From assembly GCA_049423065.1 (NCBI GenBank), contig JBMSQB010000050.1:1-33286 (forward strand): a DNA stretch of 33,286 nt. The letters are read 5' to 3'. A model generated the notes under the pieces. The model had not been told where the DNA came from. It did not search any database and saw nothing but the letters and a program-made list of their open reading frames with translations. Below are positions 1 to 9,619 of the stretch, piece after piece; position 1 is the stretch's first letter, and every line of letters begins with the position of its first letter. The position numbers and the translations under genes were made by a program. This DNA is from SYIM01 sp041182885. Lineage in GTDB: Bacteria; Pseudomonadota; Gammaproteobacteria; Burkholderiales; Burkholderiaceae_E.

Positions 1-1986
1 ATCTGCGAAGCGGGTCTGTGCGGCGGAAGCGGGTTGCGGGTCTGAGGCCGGTTGCAGGTCTGAAGCGGGCTGGGCGGTGCGACCGGTCCCGGTCAGGGCA
101 AATCGTTCGCGGCCAAGGCGATAGTGGCGCCCATTGACCTGACCCTCGACACCCTCGCCTGGAACACTCGAAAGCGACACGGCGACGAACTGCGCACTGC
201 CCGACGCGCGGGCGGCGTGCACGATCGCCCGACCGAGCGGATGGGTGCTGGAGGTCTCCAGGGCAGCCGCGATGCCCAGGCAGGCGGCCGTGTCTAACGA
301 CGTGAAAACCTCGACCCCGACCACCGTGGGTTCGCCACGGGTGAGCGTTCCGGTCTTGTCGAACACGACATCGGTGACACGCGAGATCGCCTCAAGCGCA
401 TCGCCGCGCACCGCGATCATGCCGCGGCGAAGCGCTGTTGCCGAGGCTGCGGCGAGCGCCGCCGGCGTGGCGAGCGACAGTGCACAGGGGCAGGACACGA
501 CCAGCACTGCGATCGCGATCGACCATGCCGCATCCGGGGCGATCTGATGCCAGACCAGCCAGACGACTGCGGCGAGGGCAAGAAGGCCGATGGTGAAGCC
601 CCGCGCCACGGCTTCGGTGAATGTGAGAAGCGCGGGCCGGGCAGCAGCCGCGCGCGAGGCAAGCCGGGCGATGGTCGAGAGTGTGCTGTCGGCTTGGGCG
701 GCGAGCGCGGCGAGTTCCGCCGGCGCCCCGAGATTGATGGCGCCGCCCGGAACCCGGTCGCCGACCGCATAGTCCACCGGGCGGGACTCGCCGGTGAGGA
801 GCGACAGGTCAAACGAGCCCCTCGGGCATACGAGCGTGGCATCCACCGCCACCGGCTCACCGGTCCCCACCAGAAAGCGCTCACCGGGCTGCAGCCGCGC
901 AGCCGCAATCGTCTGCGGGGGCGCCCCCTCGACAAGCTTCAGCACCGACTGCGGTGCGGCAGCGGCCAGTGTGTCGATGGCGCGGTTTGCGCGCAGTCGC
1001 GCGAGCCACTCAAGATGACGCGCGCCGAGCAGCAGAAATACGAACATGGTGACCGTGTCGAACCAGACCTCGCCCTGGGCGGTGACTGTGGCCCAGACGC
1101 TTGCGGCGAACGCGGCGCCGATCCCGATGGCAACCGGCGTATCCATGCCCGGCGAGCGACGCTGCCACTCGGTCCATGCGCCCCGAAAAATCGGGGCGGC
1201 CGAATAGAGCACCACCGGTAGCGTGAGCAGCAGACTCGCCCAGCGCATGAGCGCGGCGTAGGCGGGTTCGATGTCGCCCTCGGCTGCGATATACGCGGGA
1301 AAGGCATACATCATCACCTGCATCATGCCGATGCCGGCGACGAAGAGCCGCCGCAGGCGTGTACGCGCTGCGTCACGCAACTGTTTCTCGCGCTGCGATG
1401 CGTCAAAGGGCTGGAGCGCAAAGCCAAAGCGCTCAGCCGTATCGATCAGCTCGGACAGACGGGTTTGCGAAGGGTCCCACCTCAGGCTGGCCCGCTCGGC
1501 GGCGAGGTTGACCGAGCAGTCGACGATGCCAGGGGCCTGGCCGAGCGCCTGCTCGAGCAGCCAGCTGCAGGCCCCGCAGCGCAGTCCGTCGACAAGGAGC
1601 GTGGCCTCGGACATGCCGGACTCGGTTCGTACAAAGCGTGCGGCGACCTCGGGGTCATCGTACAAGGCGGTCTGCGTGCTGTGGCGGCGGGTGTCGGGTG
1701 ATCGGGCGGGTGGAGGGGCGGATGAAGGGCCGGGCAGACCGCGCGCGCGATAGTAGTCGTGGAGGCCTGCGCCAGTGATGGCTGCGGTTACCGCCTGACA
1801 GCCGGCGCAGCAGGTCTCGCGCAGGCGCCCCTCAACCTGAACGGTCCAGCGCCCGGGCTCGCTCACCGGCAGGCCGCAGTGATGGCAGGCGAGCCGTGCC
1901 GGCGCAGAGGGCAGTCTCTGACGGCTGCCGGCGGATTCGTTCGGCGGGCGCGCGTCGACCGTTGAGACCAGGCCGGGTGGACTCAT
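1..1986 (-). CDS. ccoI: CcoI/FixI-type copper-translocating P1B ATPase (C-terminus beyond window)
   Basis: Pumps copper across the inner membrane and, in the CcoI/FixI family, supplies Cu for cytochrome cbb3 oxidase assembly. The visible 662 codons start at ATG 1986 and remain open at the left edge. In order they show an N-terminal zinc-ribbon-like region (C34xxC37 and a later CCxxC), one HMA domain with C137-G-A-C140, several hydrophobic helices, the actuator TGES (398-401), the intramembrane CPC metal site (499-501), the phosphorylation motif DKTGT at D543, and the N-domain His-Pro at 582-583. The hinge GDGxND motif must lie outside the window. The zinc-ribbon plus single HMA arrangement and the TauE/SafE-like gene just upstream favour CcoI over a CopA detoxification pump. 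A QPAS-rich repeat at the truncated end is unusual. The ribosome binding site is weak. The ATPase family is near certain; the cbb3 role is inferred from context. Confidence 0.82.
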   Translation of the reverse strand, partial: MSPPGLVSTVDARPPNESAGSRQRLPSAPARLACHHCGLPVSEPGRWTVQVEGRLRETCCAGCQAVTAAITGAGLHDYYRARGLPGPSSAPPPARSPDTRRHSTQTALYDDPEVAARFVRTESGMSEATLLVDGLRCGACSWLLEQALGQAPGIVDCSVNLAAERASLRWDPSQTRLSELIDTAERFGFALQPFDASQREKQLRDAARTRLRRLFVAGIGMMQVMMYAFPAYIAAEGDIEPAYAALMRWASLLLTLPVVLYSAAPIFRGAWTEWQRRSPGMDTPVAIGIGAAFAASVWATVTAQGEVWFDTVTMFVFLLLGARHLEWLARLRANRAIDTLAAAAPQSVLKLVEGAPPQTIAAARLQPGERFLVGTGEPVAVDATLVCPRGSFDLSLLTGESRPVDYAVGDRVPGGAINLGAPAELAALAAQADSTLSTIARLASRAAAARPALLTFTEAVARGFTIGLLALAAVVWLVWHQIAPDAAWSIAIAVLVVSCPCALSLATPAALAAASATALRRGMIAVRGDALEAISRVTDVVFDKTGTLTRGEPTVVGVEVFTSLDTAACLGIAAALETSSTHPLGRAIVHAARASGSAQFVAVSLSSVPGEGVEGQVNGRHYRLGRERFALTGTGRTAQPASDLQPASDPQPASAAQTRFAD

Positions 1987-2077
1987 TGCGAGATGCTCAT
2001 CGACAGGCGCTCACCGAAAGCGGCTCATCGAAGCCGGCTCATCGCGAAAGCGCATCGCAGACGCTCACCGCTCACGT
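1987..2077. repeat. Intergenic degenerate short repeats between the TauE-like gene and ccoI
   Basis: This 91-bp spacer contains two exact copies of CGGCTCATCG (2021-2030 and 2035-2044) and two of CGAAAGCG (2015-2022 and 2045-2052), followed by several GCTCAC/TTCACC variants up to about 2095. It reads as decayed tandem repeats with a period near 14 bp rather than as a promoter or terminator. The two flanking genes are on the same (minus) strand and are probably co-transcribed through it. Confidence 0.45.
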
Positions 2078-2932
2078 TCACCGGAAACCACTCGCGCAGG
2101 CCTCGCCGAACTGCTGGAGATGGACGAGCGGATCGATACGCATGAGCCCCGCCACGCCCCACCCGATGATCAGCAGGCCCGCCGCGCGGAGGAGCGTGGG
2201 CGAGCGCGTTCGCGCAAGGCCTTGTCTGGCCAGCCAGCCGAAGGCGGTGAGGCCAGGGAGGGTGCCCACGCCGAAGGCGAGCATGATGGCCGCGCCCGAG
2301 GCTGCGCTACCCGATACCAGTGCCGCTGTCAGCACGCTGTAGACCATGCCGCAGGGCACCCATCCCCAGGCGGCTCCGGCAAGCAGGGCGCCCGGCGTGC
2401 CGCTGCGGCGCAGACTCCATCGCGCAGCCGGCTCGATCAGTCGCCAGACGCGGGATCCTGCGCGTTCCAGCCAGTGAGCGAGCACCGGGAGGCCGGTGAG
2501 ATGCAGACCGATGAGGATCATCATCAGGCTGCCGACCGCGAAGGCTGCCTGCTGAAGCGGAAGCAGGTGCGAACTGATCCAGGCTGCGGAGCCGACGGTG
2601 CCAGCGAGTGCGCCGGCCAGGGTGTAGCTGCCGATTCGCCCGAGGTTGTAGACCCATTGCAACGCAACGGCCGGTTGCGCATCGACAACGCGCGCGGGAT
2701 GGCCGACTGGGGCCGGGGGGCGCGCGCTCAGGGTCACCACCGAAAAACCTGCGGATGGTCTGCCCGCTTGCCGGTTCAGCGTGGCGACGATGCCGCCGCA
2801 CATCCCCACGCAATGTGCCGCACCGCCCAAGCCCAGCAGCAGCGCCGACAGCATCGTCGGCGCGAGCAGCGGCCACGACGGCGCGGCGAGCGCGGCGTCG
2901 ATCAGTGCGGCAAGCGGGCTCGGATCGGACAT
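2078..2932 (-). CDS. TauE/SafE-like (DsbD_2 / UreH-like) membrane protein of a cbb3 assembly cluster
   Basis: A 284-residue polytopic inner-membrane protein. The first helix carries the diagnostic HCVGMCGG motif of the DsbD_2/cytochrome-biogenesis transmembrane family (annotated 'sulfite exporter TauE/SafE family' in many proteobacteria), with paired cysteines. Later hydrophobic helices include a WGWVPCGMVYS segment, the family's second Pro-Cys-Gly site, and a final helix near the C-terminus. A loop of about 30 residues after the first helix is low in hydrophobicity. In many beta- and gammaproteobacteria this gene precedes ccoI, and members are thought to act in copper or thiol handling during cbb3 oxidase maturation. 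Here ccoI follows 91 bp downstream on the same strand, which supports that role. The exact substrate is not known from sequence. Confidence 0.8.
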   Translation of the reverse strand: MSDPSPLAALIDAALAAPSWPLLAPTMLSALLLGLGGAAHCVGMCGGIVATLNRQAGRPSAGFSVVTLSARPPAPVGHPARVVDAQPAVALQWVYNLGRIGSYTLAGALAGTVGSAAWISSHLLPLQQAAFAVGSLMMILIGLHLTGLPVLAHWLERAGSRVWRLIEPAARWSLRRSGTPGALLAGAAWGWVPCGMVYSVLTAALVSGSAASGAAIMLAFGVGTLPGLTAFGWLARQGLARTRSPTLLRAAGLLIIGWGVAGLMRIDPLVHLQQFGEACASGFR

Positions 2933-2960
2933 GGCGGATGCGGTGGTGATGTGCGAGACT

Positions 2961-2993
2961 CAGCCGGATGTGATGCTAGGCCGGCTGTCCGGC
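2961..2993 (+). promoter_or_regulatory. Two mutually exclusive hairpins upstream of mtnA
   Basis: In the 74-bp divergent spacer, CAGCCGG (2961-2967) pairs with CCGGCTG (2981-2987). The overlapping GCCGG (2980-2984) pairs with CCGGC (2989-2993) across a CTGT loop. Both stems use bases 2981-2984, so only one can form at a time. Function is not established; in GC-rich DNA such pairs can arise by chance. Confidence 0.3.
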
Positions 2994-3006
2994 GAGACCT
3001 TGCCCT

Positions 3007-4119
3007 ATGTCAAGAACGCTTCAGACCGATGATCGAGGACAACTGCGCACCGTCGACCAGACGCTCCTGCCGTTCGAGTGGCGCAGCATCACGCTTGCGA
3101 GCGCCGAGGACTGCCGCGAGGCAATCGTCTCGATGCGGGTGCGCGGCGCACCGCTCATTGGTGCGGTGGGCGCCTATGGGCTTGCGCTTGCGCTTCGCAG
3201 CGACCCGTCGGATTCGAGGCTGCAGGCCGCGCATGCCTGGCTGCTGTCTGCCCGGCCGACGGCGGTCAATCTCGCCTGGGCGCTTGACCGGGTGCGGGCA
3301 CGGGTGGCTGGGCTCGCGCCAGGCGAGCGCGCCGACGCCGCCTGGCAGGAGGCGGGATGGCTGTGTGACGACGATGCACAGTGCAACCACCGTATCGGCG
3401 AGTGGGGAGCGCCGCGCCTGCTTGCGTCGGCCCGGGGCGAACTGTCCCGCGCAAGGCCGCTTCAGGTACTCACGCACTGCAATGCCGGCCGGCTTGCCAC
3501 AATCGATCACGGCACAGCGCTCGCGCCGATCTACGCGCTTGCCGCAGCCGGTGTGCCGATCCATGTCTGGGTGGATGAAACGCGCCCGCGCAATCAGGGT
3601 GCATCGCTCACCGCATGGGAGCTTGCGCAGGCCGGGGTCGCGCACACCGTGATTGCCGACAATGCAGGCGGATTGCTCATGATGCGTGGTGAAGTCGACG
3701 CGGTGATTACCGGCTGTGATCGGGTGGCCGCCAACGGTGACGTGGCAAACAAGATCGGCACCTATCTGAAGGCGCTGGCTGCGCTCGACAATCGTGTGCC
3801 TTTCTATGTCGCCTGTCCGGTGTCCACGCTTGACCCGGGGAGCGCGGACGGCGCCTCGATCGAGATCGAATACCGGAGTGCACGCGAGGTCACGCATGCG
3901 CGCGGGCGTCTCCCTGATGGCAGCGTTGCGGAGGTCGCGCTGATGGATGAGTCGGTTCGGGCACTCAACCCCGGGTTCGACATCACGCCTGCGCGTCTGG
4001 TGACCGCGCTCATCACCGAGCACGGCGTGATTGCGGCCGACCGGGTGGCCATCACCGGGTTGCTCGCGCGCGCCAAGGCGGGCGATTGCATCGCAGGCGG
4101 TCGCGAGGCCGCCCGATGA
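3007..4119 (+). CDS. mtnA: Methylthioribose-1-phosphate isomerase
   Basis: Cytoplasmic enzyme converting 5-methylthioribose-1-phosphate to 5-methylthioribulose-1-phosphate in methylthioadenosine (MTA) salvage. The 370 residues match the usual length. Visible family motifs are RVRGAPLIGAVGAYG near residue 43, the catalytic cysteine in THCNAG (C158), VDETRPRNQGA near 190, and TGCDRVAANGD with the catalytic aspartate D238. The corresponding Bacillus residues are Cys160 and Asp240. The related eIF2B-alpha-like proteins lack this full set, so the call is firm. The ATG at 3007 sits at the expected N-terminus without a strong Shine-Dalgarno sequence. Its TGA overlaps the ATG of the next gene (ATGA), so the two are translationally coupled. 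No mtnK, mtnP, mtnC or mtnD lies in the window. Confidence 0.95.
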   Translation: MSRTLQTDDRGQLRTVDQTLLPFEWRSITLASAEDCREAIVSMRVRGAPLIGAVGAYGLALALRSDPSDSRLQAAHAWLLSARPTAVNLAWALDRVRARVAGLAPGERADAAWQEAGWLCDDDAQCNHRIGEWGAPRLLASARGELSRARPLQVLTHCNAGRLATIDHGTALAPIYALAAAGVPIHVWVDETRPRNQGASLTAWELAQAGVAHTVIADNAGGLLMMRGEVDAVITGCDRVAANGDVANKIGTYLKALAALDNRVPFYVACPVSTLDPGSADGASIEIEYRSAREVTHARGRLPDGSVAEVALMDESVRALNPGFDITPARLVTALITEHGVIAADRVAITGLLARAKAGDCIAGGREAAR

Positions 4120-4901
4120 GCGCGAATCGGGCGGTCCCTTACCCTTCTGAAAATCATGCGCGACAGGCGCTGATCGAGACCTGCCTGCAGTTTGCCCGGC
4201 TGGGCCTCAACCAGGGCAAGTCGGGCAATGCTTCGCTTCGATGGCACCGGAGCGCCGAGGAGGGCATGCTGGTGACTCCCAGCGGGCTCGCCTATGAGCA
4301 CATGCAGATTGATGATCTGGTCTGGGTGGCGCTCGAGCAGTCCGCGCCTGATGCGGTATCGGAAGCGGCTGCGGTCACCGACCCGGTGAGCGCGCGGGAG
4401 GCTGCGCCGCATGATCGCGAACCGCCCCTCGCGCCGCCTTCACGGTTCGATGGCCGGCGCGTCCCGTCATCAGAATGGCGGATGCATCTCGACATCTATC
4501 GGGCGCGGCGCGAGGCCGACGCCGTGGTGCATGTGCACTCCTCATATGCGACGACGCTTGCTTGCCTGCCGGCCATTCAGGCCGCAGGCATTCCGGCTTT
4601 TCATTACATGATCGCGGTGGCTGGCGGTCATGACATCCGGTGCGCCCGCTATGCCACGTTCGGTACGCAGGCGCTCTCCGATGCGGCGCTTGACGCGCTG
4701 GTCGATCGACGCGCATGTCTGCTTGCCAACCACGGGCAGATCGCATTGGGCGCAGACCTGCCCCAGGCGTTGTCGATCGCACTGGAGGTCGAGACGCTGT
4801 CGCGCCAGTATCTGCAGGCGCTGCAAGTGGGAAGCCCCGTGGTGTTGTCCGATGAAGAGATGCGGCGCGTGCTGACGGCGTTTGCCCACTACGGGCGCTA
4901 G
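4116..4901 (+). CDS. FucA-like class II aldolase, likely methylthioribulose-1-phosphate aldolase (Ald2-type)
   Basis: Zinc-dependent class II aldolase of 261 residues starting at ATG 4116, which overlaps the mtnA stop. It closely resembles L-fuculose-1-phosphate aldolase. The catalytic glutamate is in SSEWRMH (E120), the zinc histidines are HVH (H139, H141) and the His of NHG (H206), and HYMIAVAGG, ARYATFGT and LSDEEM match FucA segments. The spacing of 19 residues from Glu to the first His is the same as in FucA (73 to 92). Between PSGLAYEHM (about residue 55) and SSEW there are some 35 extra residues rich in Ala, Pro and Glu. Coupling to mtnA suggests cleavage of methylthioribulose-1-phosphate to DHAP and methylthioacetaldehyde, as in the Rhodospirillum and E. 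coli DHAP shunt. Dehydration by an MtnB-type enzyme is the alternative, but MtnB is less FucA-like. Fold and chemistry are firm; the substrate is inferred. Confidence 0.85.
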   Translation: MSANRAVPYPSENHARQALIETCLQFARLGLNQGKSGNASLRWHRSAEEGMLVTPSGLAYEHMQIDDLVWVALEQSAPDAVSEAAAVTDPVSAREAAPHDREPPLAPPSRFDGRRVPSSEWRMHLDIYRARREADAVVHVHSSYATTLACLPAIQAAGIPAFHYMIAVAGGHDIRCARYATFGTQALSDAALDALVDRRACLLANHGQIALGADLPQALSIALEVETLSRQYLQALQVGSPVVLSDEEMRRVLTAFAHYGR

Positions 4902-4904
4902 GCC

Positions 4905-4944
4905 GCCTGGCGCTCACGCAGCCTCGCGCTCAAGAACCTCGCGC

Positions 4945-4952
<8 letters not shown>
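4905..4952. repeat. Three degenerate 15-16 bp tandem units between convergent genes
   Basis: Units GCCTGGCGCTCACGCA (4905-4920), GCCTCGCGCTCAAGAA (4921-4936) and CCTCGCGCTCACGCGG (4937-4952) are imperfect tandem copies. The last contains the stop codon of uvrA (complement at 4945-4947). They fill the gap between the aldolase and uvrA stop codons. I see no T-tract terminator here. Confidence 0.5.
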
Positions 4953-7797
<2,845 letters not shown>

Positions 7798-7848
7798 CGG
7801 GGAGGGTGTGGGCGGTGGGCAAGCGATGCCGGGCCGCGAAAGGGTAAT

Positions 7849-7862
7849 CGGCTAATATAAAC
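7849..7862. promoter_or_regulatory. AT-rich element between divergent uvrA and MFS genes, candidate promoter core
   Basis: The 84-bp spacer is GC-rich except for a stretch around GCTAATATAAA. TAATAT (7853-7858) could serve as a -10 element for the plus-strand MFS gene, and the opposite strand reads TATATT in the same place for uvrA. No good -35 hexamer lies at the right distance in either direction, so this is a weak call. Confidence 0.35.
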
Positions 7863-7881
7863 CGCCGAGCCAAACCAAGCG

Positions 7882-9087
7882 ATGAATCGCCCCTCCAACT
7901 CCATCTCCGAAAGCATGAACCGCGACGAACTGCGGGCCGCTGTTGCCCTGTCGTCGGTGCAGGGCCTGCGCATGCTGGGTCTTTTCATCGTGCTGCCGGT
8001 GCTCGCTGTTCATGCCCACTCGCTGCCCGATGGCCACGATGCCCGGCTGGTCGGCCTCGCGCTGGGCATTTACGGGCTCACGCAGGCGATGTTGCAGCTG
8101 CCACTGGGCGCCGCATCGGATCGCGTGGGCCGAAAGCCGGTGATCATCTTTGGCCTCGCGCTCTTTGCAATCGGCAGCTTCATCGCTGCAAGCGCCGACG
8201 ATCTGCTGGTGATGACAATCGGCCGCGGACTGCAGGGCGCCGGCGCAATCTCCGCGGCGGTGAGCGCCTTTGTCGCCGACTCGACCCGCGACAGTCAGCG
8301 CACCAAGGCGATGGCGATGGTGGGCATCACCATCGGTGTGAGCTTTGCCCTGTCGCTGATCGTCGCGCCCCCGCTCTATCGCTGGGTGGGCATCGGTGGC
8401 ATGTTCGCCTTTACTGGCGTATTGGCCCTGGCCGCCATCGCATCGGTGATCTTCATGGTGCCATCAGCACCCCGCGTGGCGCGGGGGCGGCTCACCCGAG
8501 AAACGGTGCTGCGGGTGGCCGCTGAGCCCGACCTGATGCGGCTCAATTTCGGAATCTTCACGCTGCATGCGGTTCAGGTAGCCATCTTTGTGGCGCTCCC
8601 GGGTTGGCTGGTCGAACGCGCGGGGCTTGCCTTGCCGTCGCACTGGATGCTCTACCTGCCGGTGGTGCTGCTCTCGTTCTGGCCCATGATGCCGGCGCTT
8701 CGCTGGGGGGAACGGCAGGGGCGGATGCGAGCCGTCTTCGTGGCGAGCGTTGTGGTGCTGGCGCTCGTGATGTTCGGGCTCGCGACCCGGCCCGAGGGAC
8801 TAATCCCCTTTGCGGTGTTGCTGTTCGCGTTTTTTGCCGCATTCAATATTCTCGAAGCGAGCCTTCCCTCGATGGTCTCGCAGCTTGCGCCGGCCGACTT
8901 GCGCGGCACGGCACTGGGCCTCTTCAATACCTCGCAGTCGCTGGGTCTCTTCACGGGCGGAGCGGCTGCGGGCGCGGTGCGAGCGGTCTGGGGCGATGCG
9001 GCGGTGTTTCTGCTGGCAGGCGTCATCATCGTGGTCTGGCTCATTGCAGCGTTGCGGCATCGCCTCTGGCCGGCCGCTGCGCATTAA
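7882..9087 (+). CDS. MFS transporter, YajR-like without the C-terminal YAM domain
   Basis: Major facilitator superfamily inner-membrane transporter of 401 residues with about 12 hydrophobic helices. The loop between helices 2 and 3 carries the MFS motif A (GAASDRVGRKPV). The helix 4 region reads GRGLQGAGAISAAVSAFVAD, as in drug:H+ antiporters of the YajR type. E. coli YajR has an extra ferredoxin-like domain at its C-terminus; this protein ends soon after helix 12. An alternative start is ATG 7915 (MNRDELRAAV); neither has a strong ribosome site, and 7882 is kept as the longer frame. It is divergent from uvrA and 35 bp upstream of ssb, an order seen in many betaproteobacteria. The substrate cannot be told. 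Confidence 0.88.
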   Translation: MNRPSNSISESMNRDELRAAVALSSVQGLRMLGLFIVLPVLAVHAHSLPDGHDARLVGLALGIYGLTQAMLQLPLGAASDRVGRKPVIIFGLALFAIGSFIAASADDLLVMTIGRGLQGAGAISAAVSAFVADSTRDSQRTKAMAMVGITIGVSFALSLIVAPPLYRWVGIGGMFAFTGVLALAAIASVIFMVPSAPRVARGRLTRETVLRVAAEPDLMRLNFGIFTLHAVQVAIFVALPGWLVERAGLALPSHWMLYLPVVLLSFWPMMPALRWGERQGRMRAVFVASVVVLALVMFGLATRPEGLIPFAVLLFAFFAAFNILEASLPSMVSQLAPADLRGTALGLFNTSQSLGLFTGGAAAGAVRAVWGDAAVFLLAGVIIVVWLIAALRHRLWPAAAH

Positions 9088-9122
9088 GCGGTAATCGAAC
9101 TCTTCATGCTCGGGAGGGCAAT

Positions 9123-9602
9123 ATGGCTTCAGTCAACAAGGTGATTCTCATGGGTAATCTCGGGCGCGATCCCGAAACCCGGTTCACCGCCAATGGCGCC
9201 GCGGTCTGCAATCTGCGCATCGCCACCACCCGCACCTGGAAAGACAAGGCGAGCGGCGAGCGGCGCGAGGAAACGGAATGGCACAGCGTGGTGCTCTACG
9301 ACCGGCTGGCGGAAATCGCCGGTGAGTATCTGCGCAAGGGCCGGCCGGTCTACGTCGAGGGGCGGCTTCAAACCCGCAAATGGCAGGACAAGGAAGGCCA
9401 GGACCGCTACACCACCGAAATCGTCGGCATGGAAATGCAACTGCTCGGCTCGCGCGACGGCGGCGGTGGTGCCGGGGGCGATGATGCGGGGTCGGGCAGC
9501 GCCCCGGCGCGTGCGCCTTCGGCAGCAGGCGGCGCCAGCGCAGGGGCCCGGAAGCCCGCCGGCCGCGGACTCGACGACGTCGACGACGATATCCCCTTCT
9601 AG
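9123..9602 (+). CDS. ssb: Single-stranded DNA-binding protein
   Basis: Binds single-stranded DNA in replication, recombination and repair. The 159-residue protein starts at ATG 9123 with a strong GGGAGGG ribosome site at 9112-9118 and begins MASVNKVILMGNLGRDPE, the usual OB-fold start. The OB fold runs to about residue 110 (ETEWHSVVLYDRLAEIAGEYL, YVEGRLQTRKW). A Gly/Ala/Pro-rich linker follows, and the acidic tip DDVDDDIPF is the site where partner proteins dock. Length and tip match chromosomal SSB. It is probably co-transcribed with the MFS gene upstream and the aldehyde dehydrogenase 17 bp downstream. Confidence 0.97.
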   Translation: MASVNKVILMGNLGRDPETRFTANGAAVCNLRIATTRTWKDKASGERREETEWHSVVLYDRLAEIAGEYLRKGRPVYVEGRLQTRKWQDKEGQDRYTTEIVGMEMQLLGSRDGGGGAGGDDAGSGSAPARAPSAAGGASAGARKPAGRGLDDVDDDIPF

Positions 9603-9619
9603 ACCGAACAGGCGCGCGC

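Noticed and set aside
2120..3652. Long plus-strand frame across the TauE-like gene and the start of mtnA
   Set aside because: Low-complexity Arg/Gly/Ala composition, crosses two real genes in other frames, and has no motif or ribosome site.
4116..4901. Assignment of the aldolase as MtnB dehydratase
   Set aside because: The sequence follows FucA closely (SSEWRMH, HYMIAVAGG, YATFGT), and the other lower-pathway genes mtnC and mtnD are not next to it. MtnB cannot be fully excluded without assay.
7798..7881. Possible LexA box controlling uvrA
   Set aside because: No CTGT-N8-ACAG or close variant is present in the spacer.
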